Of a stretch of 64,000 bases of DNA, positions 40,335-49,472 are shown piece by piece. Within the stretch, counting starts at the first letter, position 1. Every line of letters starts with the position of its first letter. The stretch is from Primorskyibacter sedentarius (lineage in GTDB: Bacteria > Pseudomonadota > Alphaproteobacteria > Rhodobacterales > Rhodobacteraceae): positions 248,001 through 312,000 of the forward strand of contig NZ_SLZU01000002.1 of NCBI RefSeq assembly GCF_004342065.1. The letters are read 5' to 3'. The position numbers were made by a program, and so were the translations under genes. Under the pieces are notes generated by a model. It made no database searches, was not told the origin of the DNA, and worked only from the letters and a program-made list of their open reading frames with translations.

Positions 40335-41312
40335 GTGGCCCGCGTCGTCGTATACGGAGTCGGGGCGATCGGGGGCGTGGTGGCTGCCGCGCTTTCGACC
40401 AGCGGAAGCGACGTCGCGGGCATCGCCCGCGGCGCCCAGTTGCAGGCGATCCGCGACGGGGGGCTGCGGCTTCTGTCGCCCGACACGGACACGACGGCGC
40501 ATTTTGCCTGTGTCGGCGCACCTTCAGAGATTGACTGGCGCGAAGACGATCTGATCCTTCTTTGCATGAAGTCTCAGGACACGCTGGGCGCGCTGGAACA
40601 GCTTCGCGCTGCCGGCGTCGAGAACCAGCACATCTTCTGTTTGCAGAACGGCGTGACGAACGAACGCTTTGCGCTGCGCCGCTTCCCGAATGTGCATGGT
40701 GCCACGGTAATGTTGCCCGGCACGTTCCTGAAACCCGGAGAGGTCGTATCGCACAGCTCGCCGCGCTACGGCATGCTGGACATCGGCCAGTTTCCGCGCA
40801 GCCATAACGCCGCGGACGAGACGCTGGCAAAAGCGATGGAGGCCGCGAATATTGCGGTCTTCGTGCAGGAGGATGTGATGGCCTCCAAATACGGAAAGCT
40901 TCTGATGAACCTTGGGAACATCACGCAGGCGGCTCTTGGTTCCGGTGTCGGTCAGGGGGAGCTTCCCGCGCTTTTGCGGGCCGAGGGGGAGGCCGTGCTC
41001 GACGCCGCAGGCATCGCTTGGTCCGATGTCGGGAAGGATGATCCCCGGCGCAAGAAATTTATGCAGATCAAGGATGTAGACGGCGTCCCGCGCGCTGGGG
41101 GATCGACTGCGCAAAGCTTGCTGCGCGGGGCCGCCTCGCTGGAGACCGAGTATCTAAATGGCGAGATCGTCCTGCTTGGCCGGCTGCACGGGGTGCCGAC
41201 GCCGGTGAACGCTGCGATGCTGCGCGTCGCCACGCGATTGGTGCGCGAAGCTGCGAAACCCGGTCAGACCACGCTGGCGGATCTGATGGCAGAGATCACC
41301 CCGGCAAGTTGA
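40335..41312 (+). CDS. panE: 2-dehydropantoate 2-reductase family protein
   Basis: NADPH-dependent ketopantoate reductase-type enzyme, 325 residues. N-terminal GxGxxG is VYGVGAIGGVVAA; the Lys of LLCMKSQDT corresponds to the catalytic/binding lysine, and LMNLGNITQAALG matches the family helix. GTG start 4 bp after the ahcY stop, probably by translational coupling, with little Shine-Dalgarno of its own. Family members often act on other 2-oxo acids, so a role in pantothenate synthesis is likely but not certain. Confidence 0.8.
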   Translation: MARVVVYGVGAIGGVVAAALSTSGSDVAGIARGAQLQAIRDGGLRLLSPDTDTTAHFACVGAPSEIDWREDDLILLCMKSQDTLGALEQLRAAGVENQHIFCLQNGVTNERFALRRFPNVHGATVMLPGTFLKPGEVVSHSSPRYGMLDIGQFPRSHNAADETLAKAMEAANIAVFVQEDVMASKYGKLLMNLGNITQAALGSGVGQGELPALLRAEGEAVLDAAGIAWSDVGKDDPRRKKFMQIKDVDGVPRAGGSTAQSLLRGAASLETEYLNGEIVLLGRLHGVPTPVNAAMLRVATRLVREAAKPGQTTLADLMAEITPAS

Positions 41313-41450
41313 CGTTGCGGAGCCTCCGCCCGGCGGGGAATTCCGGACCGCCTTTTCCATTGTCTTGTGTACAATTCCCGCTAACCTGTCGACGTGCTGG
41401 ACGTGGGACAAGTGAAGCCAGGCACAAGACCTGACATTTGGGAGAATATA

Positions 41451-41792
41451 ATGGGACGACGCGACGAACTTATCGAAAAATATGCCGAGGATCTGAAGTC
41501 CAAGTGCGGCATGGATCCCGACATGGATCTGCTGCGCAAGGTGACGATCGGCTGTGGACCGGCGATTTACAATGCCGATGCCTCCACGGTTGCGGGAAGC
41601 CAGCCGGACGAGTTGGAAACCGTGAAGCAGAACTTTTTGATCAAGAAGCTTGGCCTTGCCGATAGCGCCGAACTGGACGATGCGATCCAGTCTGTGATCG
41701 AAACCTATGGCCGTTCCGAGCGTAACAAGTATCGCGCCGTGATCTACTACATGCTGACCAAGCATTTCCGCAAGGAATCCGTCTACGGCTGA
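41451..41792 (+). CDS. DUF2853 family protein
   Basis: 113-residue acidic/helical protein beginning MGRRDELIEKYAEDLKSKCGM and ending YYMLTKHFRKESVYG. I recognise the strongly conserved core KVTIGCGPAIYNADASTVAG as the DUF2853 family, common in marine alphaproteobacteria and Bacteroidetes. ATG at 41451 has GGGAGA upstream. Function unknown. Stand-alone gene, followed by a small hairpin and a probable sRNA. Confidence 0.82.
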   Translation: MGRRDELIEKYAEDLKSKCGMDPDMDLLRKVTIGCGPAIYNADASTVAGSQPDELETVKQNFLIKKLGLADSAELDDAIQSVIETYGRSERNKYRAVIYYMLTKHFRKESVYG

Positions 41793-41803
41793 TCCTTGCT
41801 GTC

Positions 41804-41825
41804 GGGGGCGTTCCTTGGCGCCCCC
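41804..41825 (+). terminator. Hairpin downstream of DUF2853 gene
   Basis: GGGGGCG (41804-41810) and CGCCCCC (41819-41825) around an 8-nt loop, 12 bp after the stop. No T-tract. Confidence 0.5.
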
Positions 41826-41864
41826 ACCTGCAATGGATTGAAAACAAGATAAATTTTAAGCTTA

Positions 41865-42013
41865 GAATGTTTGCCCCGTCCGCCCGGATGGGGTAATTTC
41901 GTCTTGTCTGGCCAGTATGGCCGGAACCTAATTCAGTTCACGTGTGGTGCGTAGGGAGCACGTGGGGTGGCGGAGGGTTCTGGCTATGAGTCCAGAACCC
42001 TCCGTTTTATTTT
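41865..42013 (+). ncRNA. Candidate small RNA
   Basis: About 150 nt without an open reading frame, ending in a very strong terminator that has no gene in front of it. Possible stems: CCCCGTCC/GGATGGGG around 41875-41894, CACGTG (41940-41945) with CACGTG (41960-41965), then the terminator. Upstream lie TTGAAA (41838-41843) and TAGAAT (41863-41868), a promoter-like pair with a long 19-bp spacer. I do not recognise it as 6S, SRP, RNase P or tmRNA. The 5' end is approximate. Confidence 0.5.
41972..42013 (+). terminator. Strong Rho-independent terminator of the candidate sRNA
   Basis: GGAGGGTTCTGG (41972-41983), 8-nt loop, CCAGAACCCTCC (41992-42003), then GTTTTATTTTC. Twelve perfect base pairs plus a T-tract. 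Confidence 0.88.
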
Positions 42014-42081
42014 CAACCTGTGACCGGGCGTCGATTTCGGCACCCGGACATTCGGCAAGAGAGCATGCCTAAAGCCCGGGG

Positions 42082-42119
42082 CATCGGGCGAGGGTTAAAA
42101 CATCGGGTGGGGGTTAAAA
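42082..42119. repeat. Tandem 19-bp direct repeat (2 copies)
   Basis: CATCGGGCGAGGGTTAAAA (42082-42100) and CATCGGGTGGGGGTTAAAA (42101-42119) differ at two bases. The second copy includes the stop codon of the DUF1761 gene, so the duplication has copied that stop region. Confidence 0.7.
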
Positions 42120-42509
42120 CAACGTCAGGACAGCACCGATTATCAAGCATCCGAATGTTGCATACCCGCCATCGATCAGCGTCAGGCGCATCGGTTTGCC
42201 GGTGAATCCGTAATTCGTGGCGATCCAGGGTGTTGCCAGAAACGCGCCGATGCCAAACCCCGCAACCACGCCTCCGCCGAAACTGTCGATGCCGCTAAGC
42301 GCAAAGGTGTGGCGCATCATACCGGCGACGATCACCACGGACACGAAGCTGATGATATAGGGTTTGGGATCGGACCGGTTGGCAGGTTTGCCATCGGCAT
42401 CGACCGCGATGCCGGTATCCTGCATCCACGGCTTTGCCCATATGCCATACCAGATCGCGCCGAACATGAATGCCGCGACCGCGGCAACGATTACGCTGAG
42501 AATGCCCAT
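42114..42509 (-). CDS. DUF1761 family membrane protein
   Basis: 131 residues, ATG at 42509 (MGILSVIVAAVAAFMFGAIWYGIWAKPWM) with a near-consensus AGGAGG upstream. Four hydrophobic segments and the W-Y-G/W-K-P-W pattern in the first helix and loop match DUF1761. Function unknown. It lies 73 bp after the EVE gene on the same strand and may be the last gene of that transcript. The final residues overlap a tandem repeat. Confidence 0.78.
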   Translation of the reverse strand: MGILSVIVAAVAAFMFGAIWYGIWAKPWMQDTGIAVDADGKPANRSDPKPYIISFVSVVIVAGMMRHTFALSGIDSFGGGVVAGFGIGAFLATPWIATNYGFTGKPMRLTLIDGGYATFGCLIIGAVLTLF

Positions 42510-42582
42510 CTGTTTCCTCCTGGTCGATTCGCCACGATTATGGCGTCTGTGCCCGCGCGCTGACCAGAAAAACCGGTTGGGT

Positions 42583-43002
42583 CTAAGGATCGGTGCCTGC
42601 AAGCTCGCACAGGATGCGCCATTCCTCTTCTGTAACGGGCTGTACGGACAGGCGCGAATTTTTCACCAGTATCATCTCTGCCAGCCGCGCATCGGCCTTG
42701 ATCTCGTCAAGTGTCACCGGCCGAGGGAGCGACTTCACCGCCTTGACGTCCACGCAGTCCCAGCGCGGATCATCAGTTGTGCTGTCGGGATGGGCCTCGG
42801 CCATCACCTCGACGATCCCGACAAGCGCGCGTTCCTTCTGACTGTGGTAGAAGAAACCGCGGTCGCCAATTTCCATCTGGCGCATGAAGTTGCGCGCCTG
42901 ATAGTTGCGCACCCCGTCCCATTCCTCGCCTTCGTCGCCCTTCGCCAACTGGTCGTCCCAGCCCCAGGTCGAAGGTTCGGATTTGAACAGCCAGTAATTC
43001 AC
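42583..43002 (-). CDS. EVE-domain protein (thymocyte nuclear protein 1-like)
   Basis: 139 residues consisting of one EVE domain (PUA-like fold), a family thought to recognise modified bases in RNA or DNA. Typical start NYWLFKSEPSTWGWDD and core GVRNYQARNFMRQMEIGDRGFFYHS. The GTG at 43002 overlaps the stop of the preceding yciI-like gene (GTGA), giving translational coupling; a GTG six codons upstream is less likely. Target modification unknown. Confidence 0.85.
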   Translation of the reverse strand: MNYWLFKSEPSTWGWDDQLAKGDEGEEWDGVRNYQARNFMRQMEIGDRGFFYHSQKERALVGIVEVMAEAHPDSTTDDPRWDCVDVKAVKSLPRPVTLDEIKADARLAEMILVKNSRLSVQPVTEEEWRILCELAGTDP

Positions 43003-43271
43003 TCGATCACCCGGTTCCACTGTATCAGCTCTACGGATTCAAACAGGCCCGCTGCCGCGTAGGGATCGCCTGCCGCCCAGGATTTTGCCGTCGCCATGTC
43101 GGGCACTTCGAGGATGATGAGAGAGCCCATCATCTCACCCGCGTCGTTCAGCAATGCTCCGGCCTGTTCGACGATGCCGGTCGCATCGATGTAGTCGAGA
43201 TGTTTCTGCCGGTTTTCCTTGCGGGTGGGCAGGGCGCCGGGTTTGTCGCGGGCGATCAGGGCAACGAGCAT
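42999..43271 (-). CDS. YciI-like protein
   Basis: 90-residue dimeric alpha-beta barrel protein. The conserved His (RQKHLDYI) and Asp (AAGDPYAAAGLFESVEL) of the YCII family are present. The family is generally of unknown function. It starts 2 bp after gpsA and overlaps the EVE gene, so it belongs to the tsaD-gpsA-yciI-EVE operon seen in many Rhodobacteraceae. Confidence 0.85.
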   Translation of the reverse strand: MLVALIARDKPGALPTRKENRQKHLDYIDATGIVEQAGALLNDAGEMMGSLIILEVPDMATAKSWAAGDPYAAAGLFESVELIQWNRVIE

Positions 43272-43273
43272 GT

Positions 43274-44230
43274 CTATTCCTCTTTCAGGGGCCGGGACAA
43301 AAGGGCGTCCATAGCCTCGTGTAAATTCGTACCATCCAGAAGCCGGACCACGGTTTCAGTGATCGGCATGTCAATGTCGCGCGCCCTTGCCTGTTCAAGC
43401 GTTGCGCGGGCGGTGGCCGCACCTTCGACGGTGATGGTGGCGTCAAAGGCTTCACCGCGCCCGAGCGTCAGGCCCAGCCTGAAATTCCTCGAAAGCTCTG
43501 ACGTGCAGGTCAGCGCAAGATCGCCCAGACCGGACAGTCCTGCAAGGGTTTCTGGCCGCGCGCCCAGCCGAAGCGCCATGCGTTGCATCTCGGCGAAGCC
43601 ACGGGTCAGCAGGGCGGCGCGTGCGCTGTCGCCCAAGCCTGCGCCAATGGCGGCACCGCAGGCGATGGCCATGACGTTCTTGAGGGCCCCGCCAAGCTCT
43701 GCCCCCAGCGTATCCGAGGTGTAATAGAGCCTGATATTCTGCGTCGACAGCCTGTGTTGCAGCGCCGTGCCCGCGGCCGGATCGTCGCAGGCAAGCGTCA
43801 GGGCGGTGGGCAGCCCATTGGCGATGTCATGGGCAAAACTGGGGCCCGTCAGAATGGCGACGGGGTTGGGTTTCTGCGCACGGATCAGCTGCACAGGGCC
43901 CAGCCCGGAGGACAGTTCGATGCCCTTGCAGCAGGCAACGAGGGGCAGTTCGGGCGGCAGATCCAGTGTGCCCAGAAGCGCCCGCAACTGTTGCATCGGG
44001 ACGGCCAGCAGCAGCACGTCACAGGTCAGGGCGCGGGCCAGATCGGGTGTTGGATGCAAGTTGGTGGGGTAGGTGACGTCCGGCAGATATCGCATGTTCC
44101 GCCGCAACAGTGTCTGTTCCTGCATTTCTTCGCCTGAACGTCCCCAAAGATGCACCTGAGTTCCGCCCGACGCTATGGAGATCGCCAGAGCGGTCCCGAA
44201 GGCGCCTGCGCCCAGAACACCCACACTCAT
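43274..44230 (-). CDS. gpsA: Glycerol-3-phosphate dehydrogenase [NAD(P)+]
   Basis: Cytosolic enzyme that reduces dihydroxyacetone phosphate to glycerol-3-phosphate for phospholipid synthesis. 318 residues from ATG 44230 ([16 protein letters not shown]), which overlaps the tsaD stop (ATGA). NAD motif [17 protein letters not shown], the catalytic-lysine segment [12 protein letters not shown] and the C-terminal MPITETV are present. The longer frame upstream is tsaD sequence in another frame. Confidence 0.95.
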   Translation of the reverse strand: MSVGVLGAGAFGTALAISIASGGTQVHLWGRSGEEMQEQTLLRRNMRYLPDVTYPTNLHPTPDLARALTCDVLLLAVPMQQLRALLGTLDLPPELPLVACCKGIELSSGLGPVQLIRAQKPNPVAILTGPSFAHDIANGLPTALTLACDDPAAGTALQHRLSTQNIRLYYTSDTLGAELGGALKNVMAIACGAAIGAGLGDSARAALLTRGFAEMQRMALRLGARPETLAGLSGLGDLALTCTSELSRNFRLGLTLGRGEAFDATITVEGAATARATLEQARARDIDMPITETVVRLLDGTNLHEAMDALLSRPLKEE

Positions 44231-45324
44231 GCTTTTGCCCCCTTCTTGCCGCTGCCAATCAGCGGTGCCACGCTGCGGTCCAAGGGCCAGCGGGGCCGGG
44301 CGGTCAGTGTCATGTCGTCCCGATGCCCCGCAATGAATTGCTCCATCCCGGCATAGGCGATCATCGCTGCATTGTCGGTACACAGCCGCAAGGGGGGCGC
44401 TGTGAAACGGACGTCATGCTCTGCGCACAGCGCCTTCAGGCTGGCGCGAATTGTCTGGTTTGCCGACACGCCGCCCGCGATGGCAAAGGCCGGTTCGGCC
44501 GGGGACTCGTTCAGGTAGGTCTTTAGCGCGCGGCGGGCCTTCACGGTCAGAACATCGCACACTGCGGCCTGAAAGCTCGCGCAAATATCGGCGCGGTCGG
44601 ATTGCCGAAGCCCGCCCTCTGCCTCGACAAGCTGATCACGTTGCCGCAACAGCGCGGTCTTCAGCCCTGAAAAGGACATGTCGCAACCGGGGCGGTCCAA
44701 GAGCGGGCGCGGCAGGGCGAACCGTTCGGGATTTCCCGACAGCGCGGCCTCTTCCACGGCGGGGCCTCCGGGCTGGGGCAGGGCCAGCAGGCGGGCGGTC
44801 TTGTCGAACGCCTCGCCGGGGGCGTCGTCAATCGTGCCGCCCAGCCGGGAAAAGCTGTCCGGGCCGCGCACGATCAGGAACTGGCAATGCCCGCCAGAGG
44901 CAAGCAGCATGAGATAGGGGTAAGGCAACCCGTCGGTCAGCCGTGGCGTCAGCGCGTGCCCGGCCAAGTGGTTCACGCCAATCAGGGGCCTGCCCAGACC
45001 GGCCGACAACCCCTTGGCCAGCATGACGCCGGACAGCACGCCGCCAATCAGGCCGGGGCCGGCAGTTACGGCGATGGCGTCTATATCGCTCAGCGACACG
45101 CCAGCCTCGCTTAGCGCGTCCACCACGCAACCATCCAGTTTCACCGCATGGGCGCGGGCGGCAATCTCTGGCACCACGCCGCCGAAATCGCGGTGCAGGG
45201 CTTCTTGCCCGACCACAACAGAGGACAGGATTTGGGTGTCGCCGTCAGGCTCGCGCCGCAGCACGGCCGCGGCGGTATCGTCGCAGCTGCTTTCAATCCC
45301 GAGAATTGTCAGACGGTCCGTCAT
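44227..45324 (-). CDS. tsaD: TsaD, tRNA threonylcarbamoyltransferase
   Basis: Catalytic subunit of t6A37 synthesis (Kae1/Qri7/YgjD family). 365 residues from ATG 45324 ([21 protein letters not shown]). The metal site is NHLAGH, with [11 protein letters not shown] and the nucleotide-binding [10 protein letters not shown]. The extra N-terminal frame upstream overlaps hemD and is not part of the protein. Coupled by ATGA to gpsA; divergent from hemD. TsaE, its partner, is encoded at 32.5-33.0 kb. Confidence 0.96.
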   Translation of the reverse strand: MTDRLTILGIESSCDDTAAAVLRREPDGDTQILSSVVVGQEALHRDFGGVVPEIAARAHAVKLDGCVVDALSEAGVSLSDIDAIAVTAGPGLIGGVLSGVMLAKGLSAGLGRPLIGVNHLAGHALTPRLTDGLPYPYLMLLASGGHCQFLIVRGPDSFSRLGGTIDDAPGEAFDKTARLLALPQPGGPAVEEAALSGNPERFALPRPLLDRPGCDMSFSGLKTALLRQRDQLVEAEGGLRQSDRADICASFQAAVCDVLTVKARRALKTYLNESPAEPAFAIAGGVSANQTIRASLKALCAEHDVRFTAPPLRLCTDNAAMIAYAGMEQFIAGHRDDMTLTARPRWPLDRSVAPLIGSGKKGAKA

Positions 45325-45396
45325 GAGCCTAGCCGTTGCCTGTATGCTGTTTGGCAGGTAACACTCTGGGCTGTTTCTCACAATCCCGGTGTTTGC

Positions 45397-46125
45397 ATGT
45401 CCCGGCATTTGCCAGTGCTCTTGATGACAAGGCCCGCGCCGGAATCGCGTGCCTTTGCCAAGAGCGTGCGCGGTGACTTCGAACTGGTGATTTCGCCACT
45501 GTTTCGGGTCGAAACCGCCGCATCCTTGCCACAGCTGCCGGGGAAATTTGGCGTCATTTTCACCTCGGCAAATGGTGTTCGGGCGTGGATGTCGCTTGGC
45601 GGGCCGGTTTCTGCTCCGTGTTTCGCGGTAGGTGAGGCAACAGGGCGGGAGGCGCGCGCCGCCGGGTTCACACCAGAAATTGCGAAGGGAAACGCCGATG
45701 ACCTTGTCGCCAGGATCGCGCGGACGCGTCCCGGCATTCCGCTTGTTCATGCGCGGGGTCATCATGCCCGCGGCCGGGTTGCCGAACGGCTGTCTTCGGC
45801 TGGAATAGAGACGCATGAGGCGGAAATATATGACCAGCACGCGCTGCCGATGTCTGGTGAGGCCCAAAAGGTGCTGAACAGCGACCAGCCGGTCATCGCC
45901 CCCCTGTTCTCGCCACGATCTGCCGCTCTTTTCAGCAAGCAGGGCAAGGTGCATGCGCCCTTGGCCGTGGTGGCAATGAGCGAGGCTGTCGCGGGGCAGA
46001 TTGGCCCAATTGCGCCACGACATGTCGTAATCGCGAATCATCCTTGCGCAGAATCTATGCGCAGCGCGGTGGAGAGACTGTTGGACGCAGACAGGTGGGT
46101 TGAGAGGTGCGGGGACGCACAGTAA
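45397..46125 (+). CDS. hemD: Uroporphyrinogen-III synthase
   Basis: Closes and inverts ring D of hydroxymethylbilane in heme, siroheme and cobalamin synthesis. 242 residues. The family is poorly conserved, but [26 protein letters not shown] and [15 protein letters not shown] are characteristic. ATG at 45397 ([20 protein letters not shown]). hemC is not adjacent here. It is the first gene of hemD-mic60-hemY, a gene order conserved in alphaproteobacteria. Confidence 0.88.
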   Translation: MSRHLPVLLMTRPAPESRAFAKSVRGDFELVISPLFRVETAASLPQLPGKFGVIFTSANGVRAWMSLGGPVSAPCFAVGEATGREARAAGFTPEIAKGNADDLVARIARTRPGIPLVHARGHHARGRVAERLSSAGIETHEAEIYDQHALPMSGEAQKVLNSDQPVIAPLFSPRSAALFSKQGKVHAPLAVVAMSEAVAGQIGPIAPRHVVIANHPCAESMRSAVERLLDADRWVERCGDAQ

Positions 46126-46176
46126 GCTGACTTGCAAATCCCTAGTGGGAAACGAGAATCGAAAAGGTGGTTTCAC

Positions 46177-47700
46177 GTGGCAGACGATGACAACTCGGTC
46201 GAGGCGGACAAGGTCAAGAAATCTCCGGAGCTCGACGAGCTAGAGGACGCCGCAAGCGGCGAAGACAGCTCTGCTGATGTTGAAACCGATCCTCAGGACA
46301 TCCCCGACGAAGGCAATTCCGTCGTAGAGGCCGTGCCAGGTGACGACGCCGAGGATGCGGTCGAACTCCCTGATGGTGAGGTGACAGACGACGATGACGG
46401 GGCTGCCGTTGTCGAGGCCGTCCCCGAAGCCGACGAGGAGCTGATTGAAGAAGACGACCTTGAGGACGACCCGGACGGCGAGGCGATTGAAGACGTAGAG
46501 TACCTGAACGACGATGAACTCGTCGAGGATGAGGAGGCGCTCGACGAAGAAGAAGTCACCTACGATCCGACGCCGTTCGAAGATCCGGCGCCGCCACGGG
46601 ATGGCGGTTTTGCCGCCGCCGCGGTCGGGCCTGGCCCTGCGGCAGGTGGGGCTGCGGCCGCGATGGCAGGCGCCGCGCCGCAGGTTACGCAGACCATCGT
46701 CAAGAAAGCCGGGTTTGTGCCATTGGTTCTTGGTGGTGCGGCTGCTGCAATCATTGGGTTTGCCGCCGCGCGCTACGTCGTACCCGAAGGCTGGCCGTTC
46801 CCCGGTGTGCAGACCGAAGAAGACCCGTTTGTCGTCGACACGCTGGCCACGTTGGAAACTCACGGTGCGGCGCTTGCCGAGCTCGACGCCCGGACGACCG
46901 CGGTTGAACAAAGCGTCAGCGGGATAGATGCCGAAGCGCTTATGGCCCAATCCGGCGAAGCGGCTGCGGCCGCAAAGGATGCGGGCGAACGTCTTGAGGG
47001 GCTGTCTGCCAATCTCGACGCGCTTGACGAGCGCCTGACGGCTCTGGAAAAGCGGCCCGTCGAGGAAAGCGTGTCGCCCGAAGCGATCCAGGCCTATGAG
47101 CGCGAGCTGGAAGCGATGGGTGCCGCGATGCAGGAGCAGCGCGCAGAGATCGAAGCCATGGTCGCCGAGGCGACCGCAAAGGAAGACACGGCGAAAGAAA
47201 CCGCGCAGCTAAGCCAGGCCCGCGCGGCGCTCGCCCAAATCTCCAGCGCGCTGACGGAGGGCAAGCCCTTTGCCGATGCAGCCGCACAGCTGCAACAGGC
47301 AACCGGAAGCGTCCCGCAGGCGCTCGCAAATGTTGCCAATGAAGGGGTCGCCACGCAATCGGACCTTTCGGACGCATTCCCCGGCGCATCGCGCGCGGCG
47401 CTTTCCGCAGCCCGTGACGCGGGTGCCTCTGAGGAAGGTGGCGGCAAGCTGACCAGCTTCCTGCGCGAACAACTGGGTGCCCGGTCTGTCGTGCCAAGGG
47501 AAGGCGACGATGTTGATGCCGTCCTGTCGCGGGTAGATGCCGCGCAGCGTGCGGGCGACCTTGATACGGCACTGGCCGAAATCGAAGCCCTGCCAGAGCC
47601 CGCGCAGGAGGCATTGTCCGTCTGGACTGCCCAGGCGCAGGCGCGTCGTGATGCCCTGGCCGCCCTTTCGGCGGCTTCGCAGGAACTGAACACCCAGTAA
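46177..47700 (+). CDS. Mitofilin/Mic60 homologue (COG4223)
   Basis: 507 residues from GTG 46177 with an AAAAGG site upstream. Residues 1-145 are extremely Asp/Glu-rich. An Ala/Gly-rich linker follows, then one membrane helix (about 179-202), a long coiled coil (about 225-390) and a C-terminal mitofilin-like domain ([25 protein letters not shown]). Alphaproteobacterial Mic60 proteins shape intracytoplasmic membranes and are homologues of mitochondrial MICOS Mic60. The position between hemD and hemY is the known family context. Confidence 0.86.
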   Translation: MADDDNSVEADKVKKSPELDELEDAASGEDSSADVETDPQDIPDEGNSVVEAVPGDDAEDAVELPDGEVTDDDDGAAVVEAVPEADEELIEEDDLEDDPDGEAIEDVEYLNDDELVEDEEALDEEEVTYDPTPFEDPAPPRDGGFAAAAVGPGPAAGGAAAAMAGAAPQVTQTIVKKAGFVPLVLGGAAAAIIGFAAARYVVPEGWPFPGVQTEEDPFVVDTLATLETHGAALAELDARTTAVEQSVSGIDAEALMAQSGEAAAAAKDAGERLEGLSANLDALDERLTALEKRPVEESVSPEAIQAYERELEAMGAAMQEQRAEIEAMVAEATAKEDTAKETAQLSQARAALAQISSALTEGKPFADAAAQLQQATGSVPQALANVANEGVATQSDLSDAFPGASRAALSAARDAGASEEGGGKLTSFLREQLGARSVVPREGDDVDAVLSRVDAAQRAGDLDTALAEIEALPEPAQEALSVWTAQAQARRDALAALSAASQELNTQ

Positions 47701-47710
47701 GGAACCCGTA

Positions 47711-49261
47711 ATGCTTTGGTCGTTAATCAAGATACTGATCTTCGTCGCCATTGTGGCGGCTCTGACACTGGGAGCGGGTTACCTTCTGGAAACCGACGGC
47801 GGTATCCAGATCACCGCCGGGGGCGAGGAATATACGCTCGGCCCCCTGCAATCCGTGATCGGCGCGCTGCTGCTGATCCTTGTGGTCTGGGTGTTTCTCA
47901 AGCTGTTTTCGCTGCTGATCGCGACCTTGCGGTTCCTTAACGGCGATGAAACCGCGATTTCGCGGTATTTCGACCGCAACCGCGAACGCAAGGGATTTCA
48001 GGCGCTTAGCGAAGGGATGATGGCCTTGGCCTCGGGCGAAGGACGGTTGGCGATGGCCAAGGCGTCCAAGGCAGAGCGGTATTTGCAAAAGCCGGAACTG
48101 ACCGACCTCATCACCGCGCAGGCGGCCGAGATGTCCGGGGACAAGGCCAAGGCGGAGCAGGTCTACAAGAAGCTGATCCAGAACGACACCACGCGGTTCA
48201 TCGGCGTGCGCGGTATCATGAAGCAGAAGCTGGCCGCGGGCGAGACGGATGTCGCGCTGAAGCTGGCAGAGCGTGCCTTTGCCATCAAGCCCAAGCACGA
48301 GGAAACCCAGGACGTTCTGTTGCAGCTTCAGGCGCAGAAACAGGACTGGGCCGGTGCCCGCAAGACGCTGAATGCCAAGCTCAAGTCCGGCAGCCTGCCA
48401 CGCGATGTGCATAAACGGCGCGATGCCGTCCTGGCGCTGTCCGAAGCAAAAGGCGTGCTGGAAGACGGCAATACGATCGAGGCCCGCGAAGCTGCGATCG
48501 AGGCCAACCGCCTGTCGCCCGACCTGATCCCGGCAGCGGTGCTGGCCGCGCAAGGCTATATTGAACAAGGCAAGCCCCGCTATGCTGTGCGCGTGCTGAA
48601 AAAAGCGTGGGAGATGCGCCCCCATCCCGAACTGGCGGGGGCCTTCGCGGCCATCGCGCCGGACGAGACGCCGCAGGAACGGCTCAAACGGTTTCAGCAG
48701 CTGGTCAAACTTCAGCCGGACCACCGCGAGACCAAGCTGCTTCTGGCAGAGCTCAACATCGCGGCCGAGGATTTTCCAGCGGCCCGCCGGGCCTTGGGCA
48801 ATCTGCACGAAACGGATCCCGATGCGCGCGTGCTGACGATCATGGCTGCGATCGAACGCGGCGAGGGCGCCAGCGACACCGTCGTCAAGGGATGGCTCGC
48901 CAAGGCCGTGACAGCCCCGCGTGGCCCGCAATGGGTCTGCGACAACTGTAATTCCATCCATACGGGCTGGGCGCCGGTTTGCGAGAATTGCAACAGCTTC
49001 GATACGCTGTCGTGGAAAATCCCGCCGGAATCCCACATGGCGGCGCCCACCGGCGTTGGCATGTTGCCCTTGATCGTGGGGGCGCTGGAGGACAAGAGCG
49101 ACGAGCCTGAAATGCCCGATGCCGAAGTGGCTGCCGATGTCCCCGAAGCAGAGGTTGTTGCCGAAGACGCAGAGGTGATCCCGCCGGAAGCTTCTGGCGC
49201 AGAGCCCGGGCCTGAAACCGGCGCCCCCCCGGCGGAGGCACTGGCCGAGGAACGGCGCTAG
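47711..49261 (+). CDS. hemY: HemY-like TPR membrane protein with C-terminal zinc-ribbon
   Basis: 516 residues. HemY N-terminal domain with two membrane helices (about 5-27, 47-70), then TPR-type helical repeats (about 95-390). Near residues 409-428 there are two CxxC pairs (CDNCNS...CENCNS), forming a rubredoxin/zinc-ribbon-like knuckle as in LapB-type proteins. The tail is acidic and Pro/Ala-rich. HemY here is the tetratricopeptide protein of heme operons, not protoporphyrinogen oxidase. It starts 10 bp after mic60. Confidence 0.85.
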   Translation: MLWSLIKILIFVAIVAALTLGAGYLLETDGGIQITAGGEEYTLGPLQSVIGALLLILVVWVFLKLFSLLIATLRFLNGDETAISRYFDRNRERKGFQALSEGMMALASGEGRLAMAKASKAERYLQKPELTDLITAQAAEMSGDKAKAEQVYKKLIQNDTTRFIGVRGIMKQKLAAGETDVALKLAERAFAIKPKHEETQDVLLQLQAQKQDWAGARKTLNAKLKSGSLPRDVHKRRDAVLALSEAKGVLEDGNTIEAREAAIEANRLSPDLIPAAVLAAQGYIEQGKPRYAVRVLKKAWEMRPHPELAGAFAAIAPDETPQERLKRFQQLVKLQPDHRETKLLLAELNIAAEDFPAARRALGNLHETDPDARVLTIMAAIERGEGASDTVVKGWLAKAVTAPRGPQWVCDNCNSIHTGWAPVCENCNSFDTLSWKIPPESHMAAPTGVGMLPLIVGALEDKSDEPEMPDAEVAADVPEAEVVAEDAEVIPPEASGAEPGPETGAPPAEALAEERR

Positions 49262-49288
49262 GTTACGGGTTTCGGTCACAGTCAAATG

Positions 49289-49320
49289 CGCGCAGGTCTC
49301 AGCGGCCTGCGCGTTTTATT
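49289..49320 (+). terminator. Terminator of hemD-mic60-hemY operon
   Basis: CGCGCAGG (49289-49296), 9-nt loop, CCTGCGCG (49306-49313), then TTTTATT. Confidence 0.78.
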
Positions 49321-49472
49321 ATGCTAAGGGAGCATCGGGTCGCGGTTTGTCCGAGGGGTGCCGGGCTGCGCCCGCGAAAACGGCCTCCCGTTTCACTGCT
49401 GCGCGTGAGCAATGCAGCGCCCCTTGCCAAGACCCGCTCTGTGTAGATCGGAGGCGCGGCAGCCGGTTGGTC

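Noticed and set aside
45335-45362. GTTGCCTG/CAGGTAAC inverted repeat between tsaD and hemD
   Set aside because: Imperfect (one mismatch), small, and no regulator context; could be chance.
45325-46176. N-terminal extension of TsaD by about 280 residues
   Set aside because: The extended frame covers hemD and has random composition; ATG 45324 gives the exact family N-terminus.
49321-49472. Small gene or tRNA in the gap between hemY and soeC
   Set aside because: No tRNA-like fold, no ribosome site with a sensible frame; only the hemY terminator at its left edge is supported.
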